From NCBI GenBank assembly GCA_025362765.1, contig JANYFI010000408.1:1-5219 (forward strand): 5,219 bases of DNA, written 5' to 3'. The DNA is from Ferruginibacter sp. Lineage in GTDB: Bacteria > Bacteroidota > Bacteroidia > Chitinophagales > Chitinophagaceae. The position numbers and the translations under genes are program-made. Positions 1 to 5,219 of the stretch are shown here, one piece after another (the first letter of the stretch is position 1; each line of letters starts with the position of its first letter). The notes under the pieces were generated by a model. The model ran no database searches and was not told the DNA's origin. It saw only the letters and a program-made list of their open reading frames with translations.

Positions 1-142
1 CTGTGGTTTTGCCTGCGCCGTTTGCACCGAGGAAGCCAAAGATTTCTCCTTTTGCTACGTCGAATGTGATGGCATTCGTAGCAATAAAATCACCAAATTT
101 TTTGGTTAATTTATCCGCGGTAATTACTTTTTCACTCGTCAT
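1..142 (-). CDS. ABC transporter ATP-binding protein, second of a pair (N-terminal part only)
   Basis: Only the first 47 codons are present; the gene runs off the low-coordinate edge. The peptide begins MTSEKVITADKLTKKFGDF and reaches a canonical Walker A loop, GANGAGKTT, at about residues 39-47. Before it comes the usual ABC strand ending KGEIFGFLG. It is therefore the nucleotide-binding subunit of an ABC transporter. The start at base 142 is chosen because the aromatic A-loop region and Walker A then sit at normal distances from the N-terminus, and because it lies 12 bp after the stop of the upstream ATPase, which implies co-transcription and probably translational coupling. The pairing with ATPase 1 resembles the C-terminal half of YbhF-type double ATPases, with this copy apparently the catalytically intact one. 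Signature, Walker B and H-loop lie outside the window, so intactness is inferred from Walker A alone. Confidence 0.9.
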   Translation of the reverse strand, partial: MTSEKVITADKLTKKFGDFIATNAITFDVAKGEIFGFLGANGAGKTT

Positions 143-154
143 GTTGTCTTAAAA

Positions 155-1075
155 TTATTTGCTCATCAACTCAATAAAACAGTCTTCAATATTGGGCTGC
201 ACCATTTTTATTTCAATGTTTTTATTCGATAATTGCTTCAGGTAATGCAGCACTCCTTTGCTACCTTCTTCCTCTTTCTTTAACACAAGGTGATGAAATT
301 CTCCAAAGGCATAGCATTTTTCGGTATTGGGATAGGTCAATAAATCATTTAATAGTTTAAACATAATATCGGTGCGTATCGCCCACATTTTTTTTGTAAA
401 TTTTTTGATGATTCCATCAGGTGTATCAATGCTCAAAATGTGTCCTGTCTGCATCAACGCTACCCTGTCACACAATTGCGCTTCATCCATGTAAGGAGTG
501 GAGACCAATATACTAATGCCTTGTTGTGTAAGGTTTTTCAGCATCTCCCAAAATTCTTTCCTTGATACGGCATCTACGCCTGTGGTTGGCTCATCCAAAA
601 ATAATACCGATGGACGGTGAATTAAGGCGCAGCACAAGGCCAGCTTTTGTTTCATGCCACCGGATAATTTGCCCGCCCGCCTTGTTTTAAAAGGTGCTAT
701 CTGAACGTAAATTTCTTTGATCAGTTCATAATTTTCTTCAATGCTGGTGTTAAAAATAGTAGCAAAAAAGCGGAGGTTCTCTTCCACCGTAAGGTCCTGG
801 TACAAAGAAAATTTTCCTGGCATATATCCTATGCGGTGGCGGATTTCTTTATACTGTTTTACTACATCAAAGCCGTCTATGGTGGCAGCACCACTATCAG
901 CAAGCAGTAACGTTGTGAGAATCCTGAAGAGCGAAGTTTTTCCGGCACCATCCGGACCGATCACGCCAAACAATTCTCCTTTTTCTACCCTCAGAGAAAT
1001 GTTATCCAATGCAATTACCTGCTCCTTTTTAGTGCCGTATTTTTTAACGATATGCTCAACGGTGACTGAACTCAT
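155..1075 (-). CDS. ABC transporter ATP-binding protein, YbhF N-half-like, with atypical Q- and H-loops
   Basis: This is the cytoplasmic ATPase subunit of an ABC-2 type exporter, 306 aa, about the usual length for a single domain with a C-terminal extension. Visible motifs in order: Walker A GPDGAGKTS (residues 40-48), signature LSGGMKQK (137-144), Walker B VLFLDEP (157-163) with catalytic Glu162, and D-loop TTGVD (164-168). The C-terminal segment after about residue 225 ends PNIEDCFIELMSK, similar to the tail seen in drug/Nod-type exporter ATPases. Two key residues differ from the family norm. The Q-loop reads YMPGKFSLYQDL, with Gly87 where Gln is expected. The H-switch reads VSTPYMDEA, with Pro194 where His is expected. 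I checked both codons on the DNA (GGA and CCT). The gene lies 234 bp after the adaptor gene and 12 bp before ATPase 2, so a heterodimer with ATPase 2 is likely. The start is set by the good spacing to Walker A; its leader is A/T-rich without a Shine-Dalgarno. Confidence 0.95.
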   Translation of the reverse strand: MSSVTVEHIVKKYGTKKEQVIALDNISLRVEKGELFGVIGPDGAGKTSLFRILTTLLLADSGAATIDGFDVVKQYKEIRHRIGYMPGKFSLYQDLTVEENLRFFATIFNTSIEENYELIKEIYVQIAPFKTRRAGKLSGGMKQKLALCCALIHRPSVLFLDEPTTGVDAVSRKEFWEMLKNLTQQGISILVSTPYMDEAQLCDRVALMQTGHILSIDTPDGIIKKFTKKMWAIRTDIMFKLLNDLLTYPNTEKCYAFGEFHHLVLKKEEEGSKGVLHYLKQLSNKNIEIKMVQPNIEDCFIELMSK

Positions 1076-1089
1076 TTTTTTATTATACT

Positions 1090-1172
1090 AATTATTTTAG
1101 AACAATTACACGAATTTTAAAACAACAATTATGCGAATTAGGAAATACTAATTGCACTAATTCATACGAATT
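1090..1172. repeat. AATT-phased tandem repeat, 23-bp period
   Basis: AATT tetramers begin at 1090, 1104, 1113, 1127, 1136, 1150, 1159 and 1169. The spacings alternate 14, 9, 14, 9, 14, 9 and then 10, which defines a 23-bp unit repeated about three times. Corresponding 16-mers at 1101-1116, 1124-1139 and 1147-1162 share the frame; the first two match at 14 of 16 bases (AACAATTACACGAATT and AACAATTATGCGAATT). On the minus strand each unit reads roughly AATTCGTGT followed by AATTGTTNTNNNAN. Inverted pairs also arise within it, such as GAATTAG (1135-1141) with CTAATTC (1157-1163). It sits directly upstream of the ATPase 1 start, in its leader or the operon's internal spacer. No function is evident; it may be a degenerate intergenic repeat family. 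Confidence 0.7.
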
Positions 1173-1232
1173 GTTAGAGTCGGAGCAATTGAAACCTGGG
1201 ATGAAAATATCCGTTATCCTACATCAAAGAAC

Positions 1233-1310
1233 CAGACAGCAGACATCATTAAATTAAACATCTGACAACAAACAACTATCAACAAACAACTAACCTCTAA
1301 CAACAGACCT
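1233..1310. repeat. Heptanucleotide repeat tract abutting the adaptor stop codon
   Basis: From 1262 to 1310 the plus strand divides into seven consecutive 7-mers: CTGACAA, CAAACAA, CTATCAA, CAAACAA, CTAACCT, CTAACAA and CAGACCT. A perfect 13-bp direct repeat, CAACAAACAACTA, occurs at 1266-1278 and 1280-1292 (period 14, two units). More degenerate units continue to about 1233, including CAGACAG and CAGACAT, with a 1-bp slip at 1261. On the minus strand, where transcription runs, the consensus is about TTGTTAG. The tract begins at the last base of the adaptor stop codon, so it forms the immediate 3' flank of that gene. The imperfect units imply an old or degenerating array. Similar 7-mer tracts are, to my recollection, common between genes in Chitinophagaceae. 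Confidence 0.7.
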
Positions 1311-2290
1311 TAAAATTTCACCTCGCCATACATCCCTATTTTTAAATAGCCATCGTTCTGCACGTTAATCTTCACGGCATATACCAGGTTGGCTCTTTCT
1401 TCTTTTGTTTGTATGGTTTTTGGTGTAAACTCCGCCTTGTCTGATATCCAGGTGATGATGCCCTGCAGTTCCCTGTATTTTCCTTTGCCATCGTCTACCA
1501 GCACTTTTACCGCCTGGTGTAGTTTCACCTGCGCCAGTTGATCGCCCGTTATATAAGCCCGCAATTTCATGGTTGCTAGGTCGGCAATTTTATAAAGCGC
1601 TTTGCCTGTAATAGTATATTCACCTGCATCGGCATACCTGGTCAATACAGTTCCTTTTACAGGATTTATGATGGTTGTTTTATTTAACTGATCCTGAATT
1701 TGAGCTACTCTTTTTTCCATAGGATTTGTCTCGCTCAATATGCTGCGGTTTTGTATGGTCACTGTCTGGCGTTGTGCATTTACCTGGCTTTGTAAAACGG
1801 TCAACTGGCTTTTAGATGCTTCAATTTGTTCCCGTAATACATTTACCTGTCCTGTAATATCGTCCAGTTGTTTGGCTGGCGATGCGTCTGCCTTTACCAG
1901 GTTAGTAAAACGTTGTTGTTCTTTTAGCAGGGTTTTCAGCTGTTCTTGCTGAACGGCAATTTGTTTAGTTTGAGTAGCCATCTGCGATTGTAAAATACGT
2001 ATCTGCGGTAAAGCGTCATTGGTTTTTTGTGAAAGGGCGTTCACGGAAGAAGTCGCCTGTTCTTTTTGCAGTTCAATGGCAGAGGGATCTATCTTTCCTA
2101 CAGTGGAATCCTTACCCAGATTCGATCCTTCTTCTACATTCAGCAGCAAAATCTTCCCGCTGGCCTCGGCAGAAACGATGACCTCATCTGCCTCAAAAGT
2201 ACCTGTCGCATCATAGTTGCTGTTGCTGATATGGCAGGCAGACAACGCAACGGACAGAAAAAGAAAAAGCATTTTTTTTGTTGATTGCAT
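1310..2290 (-). CDS. Periplasmic adaptor (HlyD/YbhG family), predicted lipoprotein
   Basis: This is the membrane-fusion subunit that links an inner-membrane ABC exporter to a TolC-type channel. It has 326 aa. Residues 1-19 form a lipoprotein signal (Lys5-Lys6, a hydrophobic run, then lipobox LSAC with Cys19), so the mature protein is probably lipid-anchored rather than held by a transmembrane helix. Two half-lipoyl segments at about 34-72 (VIVSAEASGKIL..VEEGSNL) and 205-236 (TTIINPVKGTVLTRYADAGE) flank a long Gln-rich alpha-hairpin at about 73-204, strongly coiled-coil in character. The beta-barrel part follows, with EFTPKTIQTKEERANLVY at 287-304. The EFTPKT..T....LVY pattern recalls E. coli YbhG and favours that branch of the family. 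The hairpin tip (about 127-143) keeps Arg127 and Leu131 of the channel-docking RLS pattern, but has Pro138 in the usual Ser/Thr slot. It starts 31 bp after the TolC gene ends, so one transcript is expected. Confidence 0.95.
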   Translation of the reverse strand: MQSTKKMLFLFLSVALSACHISNSNYDATGTFEADEVIVSAEASGKILLLNVEEGSNLGKDSTVGKIDPSAIELQKEQATSSVNALSQKTNDALPQIRILQSQMATQTKQIAVQQEQLKTLLKEQQRFTNLVKADASPAKQLDDITGQVNVLREQIEASKSQLTVLQSQVNAQRQTVTIQNRSILSETNPMEKRVAQIQDQLNKTTIINPVKGTVLTRYADAGEYTITGKALYKIADLATMKLRAYITGDQLAQVKLHQAVKVLVDDGKGKYRELQGIITWISDKAEFTPKTIQTKEERANLVYAVKINVQNDGYLKIGMYGEVKF

Positions 2291-2321
2291 GTTAATAAGG
2301 ATTGATTATTTGAAAAAAGGT

Positions 2322-3596
2322 TTATTCGCCAAGAATAATTTTTAAATTGTATTGAGCCTGTAGTAACGCCACCTGGTGAAGTTTTTGGTTAAGTTTGGAC
2401 TCGTTTTCAGCATTAAGTTCCTGGATATAATCATTGGTAGTGATGATGCCATTCGAGAGCCTGACAAACGCATTTTCTTTGATGCTTGTTCGTAAAGAAA
2501 TGATAGCTGTATCGGTTTGAACCAATTGTTGGTATTTGTCAATTTCGTTTTGCTGCCGTACCAACAACTGCTGGTTATTTCTTAAAAAATTATCCCTTTG
2601 TTTGGTAACCACCTGTTGCTGTATTTTTAAAACTTCTTTGTCTTTTCGTTGTGTAATGCGGCTCATGATGGGAATATTCAATCGTACTCCCGAAATATAA
2701 AACCACTGAAAATCGTTTTTTAGCTGGTTCAATCCAGGCTTGCCATATCCGCCGTTGGCAAACAACAACAACCTGGGATTGGTGGATGCATTGATAAGGT
2801 TAGATTGTAATTTAATGTGCTGTTGCTGGAAATCAAACAATGTTAGTTCTGGTCTTTTCACCACTGTATCTGCTATTGAATAGGCTCCGGTGGCTGGTTT
2901 GGTAAGTATCGTGTGTTCATCAATATCAGCGCCGGTAAGGATAGCAAGTATATCTACCGCCTCTTTTTTTGCAGAGGCGAATTCAATTTTTTGCTGTTCG
3001 GTTTTTAGTAACGCTGCTTTTAAGAGGTCTTCGTTGCTCCTGGTGGCAATACCATTTGTTACCTGCGCTGCTACCGTTTTTAAACTATTGTTCAGATCCT
3101 GTTCTACCAGTTTCATCAGTGCTATATTTTCATTCATGAGTAAAGCAGTAAAAAAGTAATTGTTGATGGATGATCTTAACTGGTATAAATCAATCTCCAC
3201 TTTTTGGCCTTCGGTTGCGGTAGTATTTTGTTGTAATTTTCTTTGTCCTGCAATCAGGCCGCCATCATAAATTGGCTGTGATAAATCAAGGGTTCCTTTG
3301 TACTGATTTTTATCCAACGCAGGAATATTAATGTTGGGTAATTTAATAGGTATGGCTGTTACATCTGACTGATAAGTTGCCTGGGCATTGAGATCAAGTT
3401 GTGGGAGCCATTTAAGGTGAAGGTTTTTTTCTGCCAGGTTACCTGCTGCAATCGTCAGTACCTTTTGCTGGTATAACGGAGAATTTGAGTTTGCCAGGTT
3501 ATAACACTGGCCGATAGAAATCTCATTGATGTGCTGAGCAATCAATAGGTGGTGAACAAAAAGCAACATAACCAACACCTGTATTTTCCTGATCAT
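2322..3596 (-). CDS. TolC-family outer-membrane efflux channel
   Basis: This 424-aa protein has the usual length and shape of an outer-membrane efflux protein (OEP repeats). A signal peptide is visible at residues 1-20: Arg3-Lys4, a hydrophobic stretch, then ..LLIAQ, a cleavage site just before Gln that is common in Bacteroidota. Mature sequence starts with the typical helix ISIGQCYNLANSNSPLYQQK. Barrel-strand candidates lie in LPQLDLNAQATY and GTLDLSQPIYDGG (first repeat) and in PRLLLFANGGYG and YISGVRLNIPI (second repeat). Long Gln/Asn-rich helices lie between and after them, ending ALLQAQYNLKIILGE. The motif KRPELTLFD between the repeats is also typical. It is the first structural gene after tetR (83-bp gap) and precedes the adaptor by 31 bp, which assigns it to this pump rather than to general TolC duty. 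The substrate is unknown. Confidence 0.95.
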   Translation of the reverse strand: MIRKIQVLVMLLFVHHLLIAQHINEISIGQCYNLANSNSPLYQQKVLTIAAGNLAEKNLHLKWLPQLDLNAQATYQSDVTAIPIKLPNINIPALDKNQYKGTLDLSQPIYDGGLIAGQRKLQQNTTATEGQKVEIDLYQLRSSINNYFFTALLMNENIALMKLVEQDLNNSLKTVAAQVTNGIATRSNEDLLKAALLKTEQQKIEFASAKKEAVDILAILTGADIDEHTILTKPATGAYSIADTVVKRPELTLFDFQQQHIKLQSNLINASTNPRLLLFANGGYGKPGLNQLKNDFQWFYISGVRLNIPIMSRITQRKDKEVLKIQQQVVTKQRDNFLRNNQQLLVRQQNEIDKYQQLVQTDTAIISLRTSIKENAFVRLSNGIITTNDYIQELNAENESKLNQKLHQVALLQAQYNLKIILGE

Positions 3597-3618
3597 AATT
3601 ATTTATTTAAAAATTTAC

Positions 3619-3652
3619 CAACAATGCGGTTGCGGCCCCCTTTATATTGTTG
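3619..3652 (-). other. Inverted repeat with GC-rich loop in the tolC leader
   Basis: Arms CAACAAT (3619-3625) and ATTGTTG (3646-3652) are perfect reverse complements separated by 20 bases. The spacer includes the run GGGGGCCGC on the minus strand, which stands out in an otherwise very AT-rich 83-bp gap between tetR and the channel gene. The transcript could form a 7-bp stem, but the stem is A/U-dominated and no U-tract follows, so it does not look like an intrinsic terminator. It might be an mRNA-stability or processing element, or chance. Confidence 0.3.
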
Positions 3653-3679
3653 AATTTTTCAATTAAGCCATTTTCATAG

Positions 3680-4291
3680 TTAGTTTTTAATAGCGTTGAT
3701 AATAAAAGCGGCGACTTCTTTTTTTCTGAGCTGTATCATTTGCTGGTATTGCTTCTCCGTTAATTGCATCACTTTTTTTATCATTGGTTTTGCCATGATG
3801 GGGAAAACACTCAGTGATTGAATATTGATCAGTAATTGTTGCGCTGTTATTTTTTTGATCATTCTTTTTTTTACTTCATTATTAATTTGCCGTTGAAAAA
3901 TGTCCAGCACATTCTCAGTGCGCATCTGTTTAAACCGTTTGGTCATTCTGCCGGGATTTTGGCTTAATTCGTTGATAACGAATAAGGGAATATCCGGGAA
4001 TTGACTCAATCGTTCAATATCGAGTGAAACTACCTGTTCAATCTTTTCAAACAAGGGTATGTCGGCGGATAGTACTGTGGCGAGATGGGAGAAAAACTTT
4101 TCGAACTCCTGTTCAAAAATGATTGTAAACATGTTTTCCTTTGATTTAAAATAATAGTGCACCAGCGCTTTGTTTATGCCTGCCTTATCTGCAATATCCT
4201 GCATGCGTGCGCCTGCCAGGCCTTTTTGTATAAAAGCCTTCCGTGCCTCCTGCAATATCAGTTCTTCTGTTGTGTTATCTTTTTGCTTCAT
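3680..4291 (-). CDS. TetR/AcrR-family transcriptional repressor
   Basis: This 203-aa protein has the standard TetR layout. The N-terminal DNA-binding domain covers about residues 8-55: helix 1 EELILQEARKAFIQKG, then the helix-turn-helix with ARMQDIADKAGI (about 28-39) and recognition helix NKALVHYYFKSKENMF (40-55), which carries the family's characteristic YYFKSKE. The remaining helices form the ligand-binding and dimerisation domain, which is too variable to name a ligand. The start at 4291 places the ATG three bases after a 28-bp palindrome, with only A/T-rich leader and no Shine-Dalgarno. As first gene of the operon, upstream of the channel, adaptor and ATPases, it most likely represses its own transcript and the pump, and is released by a pump substrate. 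The position matches that of the TetR-type CecR/YbiH next to ybhGFSR in E. coli, but its C-terminal domain does not let me call it an orthologue. Confidence 0.95.
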   Translation of the reverse strand: MKQKDNTTEELILQEARKAFIQKGLAGARMQDIADKAGINKALVHYYFKSKENMFTIIFEQEFEKFFSHLATVLSADIPLFEKIEQVVSLDIERLSQFPDIPLFVINELSQNPGRMTKRFKQMRTENVLDIFQRQINNEVKKRMIKKITAQQLLINIQSLSVFPIMAKPMIKKVMQLTEKQYQQMIQLRKKEVAAFIINAIKN

Positions 4292-4294
4292 ACT

Positions 4295-4322
4295 CTAAAT
4301 TTAACCAGTTGGTTAAATTTAG
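4295..4322. promoter_or_regulatory. Proximal TetR operator: 28-bp palindrome with perfect 13-bp arms
   Basis: Arms CTAAATTTAACCA (4295-4307) and TGGTTAAATTTAG (4310-4322) are exact reverse complements around a GT centre. The palindrome ends three bases before the tetR ATG and covers the transcription start expected from the promoter just upstream. Its core TTAACCAGTTGGTTAA recurs in inverted orientation at 4360-4375. TetR dimers bind palindromes of this size, so it is read as an autorepression site. Confidence 0.85.
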
Positions 4323-4323
4323 G

Positions 4324-4355
4324 TAAAGGTAGAGATCAATTTGAACATCTGCAAT
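4324..4355 (-). promoter_or_regulatory. Bacteroidota-type promoter for the tetR-pump operon
   Basis: On the minus strand an ATTG (4355-4352) is followed after exactly 20 bases by TACCTTTA (4331-4324). This fits the Bacteroidota sigma-A pattern TTTG, 19-21 bp, TAnnTTTG, missing only one base in each element. The transcription start would fall around 4315-4319, giving a leader of about 25-30 nt, and would lie within the proximal operator. The second operator sits just upstream of the -33 element. Confidence 0.65.
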
Positions 4356-4359
4356 AAAA

Positions 4360-4375
4360 TTAACCAACTGGTTAA
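4360..4375. promoter_or_regulatory. Distal TetR operator: 16-bp palindrome
   Basis: TTAACCA and TGGTTAA are perfect 7-bp arms around an AC centre. The 16-mer is the exact reverse complement of the core of the proximal operator, 59 bp away centre to centre. The flanks (A on one side, C on the other) do not extend the palindrome, so it is the shorter and perhaps weaker site. It lies immediately upstream of the promoter's -33 element. Confidence 0.8.
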
Positions 4376-4433
4376 CTTACTTCAAATATTTTATGACCAT
4401 CATTGCGGAGATTTTTAAAAAGAGCTTCCTTAG
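4376..4433. other. Spacer between aminotransferase stop and distal operator
   Basis: This 58-bp AT-rich stretch separates the aminotransferase stop codon from the distal operator. I see no stem-loop with a following U-run and no further operator copy, so termination of the upstream gene is not visible here. Confidence 0.5.
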
Positions 4434-5219
4434 CTATAAGAGACTGTCATTAATAGCGGAGCTTATATTGTTTAATCCCTGTTGTAATACGGCAGCGCTT
4501 GTCCAGCCAAAACCAATGCGCATGTACTTGTCAGGCATATGGAACCAGTGGCCAGGGCCAACCATGGTGTGGTATTGATTCAGGAGGATGTGATAAAATT
4601 TATCTGTATTAATGGGCAGCCCTTTTTTAAAACGGGCGAAACATACTACGCCGCCTTGGGGTAAAATGCATTCCAGGCGTATTTCATTTTGTAGCCATTG
4701 TTGCAGCAGTGTAAAGTTAGCCATAGCCTTTATATTGATGGCATTGGCAAAAGCGGCTTTCTGTAAATAAAACTGGTAAGCCACTTCTTCGTCCAAAACC
4801 GAGTTGCTGATATAGATCATTTCCTTGGCGGCTAAAAAACGTTCCATTATTATTGTATCCCGTGTAATGAGCCAGCCCATCCTTATACCGGGCAAACCAA
4901 ACGCTTTGGATAGAGACGAAACCGTAATTACCCATTTACTTTTTGTAGCAGCAATAGGGTAGGGCGTTGCAAAGCAGGCATCCCTGTACGTTTCATCAAC
5001 CAATAAATGAATACTATATTTTTCTGCAAGGCTTATTAGCTGATCAATAGCTGCTTCACTCATCAGCATACCGGTTGGATTGTGCGGTGTTGTAATGCTG
5101 ATGAGTTTTGTATTGGGTTGAATGGCTGCCTCAATTGTGGCTACATCCAGCTTCCATAAAGATTCAAAATGCAGTTCAGCTAAGCTAATGGCACAGCCGA
5201 TTGTTTTTGGTACTTCAAT
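4434..5219 (-). CDS. Fold-type I PLP-dependent aminotransferase (class I/II), N-terminus missing
   Basis: The reading frame stays open from the TAG stop at 4434-4436 to the window edge, giving 261 visible residues, so the Met at 5069 is internal and not the start. Visible active-site motifs, numbered from the window edge: HNPTG (46-50), the Asn/Pro loop of class I enzymes; VDETYRD (74-80), with Asp75 expected to bind the pyridine nitrogen and Tyr78 the cofactor oxygen; SSLSKAFGLPGIRMGW (101-116), with Lys105 as the Schiff-base lysine and Arg113 near the phosphate; and MRIGFGW (233-239), with Arg234 expected to hold the substrate carboxylate. Family members are about 370-400 aa, so roughly 110-140 N-terminal residues lie outside. 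The amino-acid substrate cannot be told. It reads toward tetR on the same strand, 142 bp upstream of it, but a dedicated regulated promoter separates them, so a shared role with the pump is not implied. Confidence 0.93.
   Translation of the reverse strand: MEVPKTIGCAISLAELHFESLWKLDVATIEAAIQPNTKLISITTPHNPTGMLMSEAAIDQLISLAEKYSIHLLVDETYRDACFATPYPIAATKSKWVITVSSLSKAFGLPGIRMGWLITRDTIIMERFLAAKEMIYISNSVLDEEVAYQFYLQKAAFANAINIKAMANFTLLQQWLQNEIRLECILPQGGVVCFARFKKGLPINTDKFYHILLNQYHTMVGPGHWFHMPDKYMRIGFGWTSAAVLQQGLNNISSAINDSLL

Noticed and set aside
1082..1087. TATAAT hexamer on the minus strand just before ATPase 1
   Set aside because: It lies only a few bases from the start codon, too close for a leadered transcript, has no TTG-type partner at a suitable distance, and is part of the AT-rich repeat. 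No TAnnTTTG promoter was found elsewhere in the 1076-1309 gap either.
741..1091. Open frame of 116 codons on the plus strand
   Set aside because: It lies antisense to the ATPase 1 gene, which has complete ABC motifs. The translated peptide shows no recognisable domain and has a composition typical of an antisense shadow. The same applies to plus-strand frames at 1740-1952, 2019-2216, 2066-2284, 2890-3159 and 4157-4357, and to 4393-4578, which starts in the spacer and runs antisense into the aminotransferase 3' end.
1233..1310. Possible CRISPR array
   Set aside because: The units are 7 bp, contiguous and imperfect, with no unique spacers of 25-40 bp and no cas genes nearby.
2342..2542. Minus-strand frame of 66 codons inside the TolC gene, and a similar 72-codon frame at 4717-4935 inside the aminotransferase
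   Set aside because: Both are shifted frames wholly contained in well-supported genes on the same strand, with no domain content.
3666..3677. Four-codon ATG AAA ATG GCT minireading frame in the tolC leader
   Set aside because: It is too short to support as a leader peptide. It has no ribosome-binding signal and no regulatory codon run.
5067..5069. Met codon as the start of the aminotransferase
   Set aside because: The frame remains open for 50 more codons to the window edge, and those codons encode the HNPTG motif immediately before this Met, so the true start is outside the window.

Overview
The window looks like chromosomal DNA from a member of the Bacteroidota, plausibly the Chitinophagaceae, though the family-level guess is inference. 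It is AT-rich. Its genes lack Shine-Dalgarno sequences and have A/T-rich leaders. The only convincing promoter follows the Bacteroidota pattern (TTG, about 20 bp, TAnnTTT). The exported proteins have a signal peptide ending in ..IAQ and a lipobox ending in Cys. One intergenic region carries short tandem repeats of a kind I associate with this phylum.

All genes lie on the minus strand, so transcription runs from high to low coordinates. In that order they are: a fold-type I PLP aminotransferase (4434-5219, N-terminus outside the window); a 142-bp control region; a TetR-family repressor (3680-4291); a TolC-family outer-membrane channel (2322-3596); a lipoprotein periplasmic adaptor of the HlyD/YbhG type (1310-2290); a 234-bp repeat-bearing intergenic region; an ABC ATPase (155-1075); and the start of a second ABC ATPase (1-142, cut by the window edge).

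The set TetR, TolC, adaptor, ATPase 1, ATPase 2 parallels the E. coli ybiH(cecR)-ybhG-ybhF-ybhS-ybhR locus. Here the two ATPase halves of YbhF are separate genes and a TolC-type channel is built into the cluster. Two ABC-2 permeases would be expected just beyond base 1. The inferred product is a tripartite ABC efflux pump: two ATPases power inner-membrane permeases, the adaptor bridges the periplasm, and the channel crosses the outer membrane. The substrate cannot be read from the sequence.

Regulation is unusually legible. Two palindromes with the same 16-bp core, one the reverse complement of the other, flank a promoter directly upstream of tetR. The proximal palindrome is 28 bp long with perfect 13-bp arms and covers the expected transcription start. 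This suggests autorepression of the whole tetR-led operon.

Other points of interest are an ATPase 1 whose Q-loop Gln and H-switch His are both replaced (Gly and Pro), and two unrelated tandem-repeat arrays (period 23 and period 7) packed into one gap. No RNA genes, CRISPR arrays, insertion sequences or clear intrinsic terminators were seen, and no gene-free stretch exceeds 300 bases.
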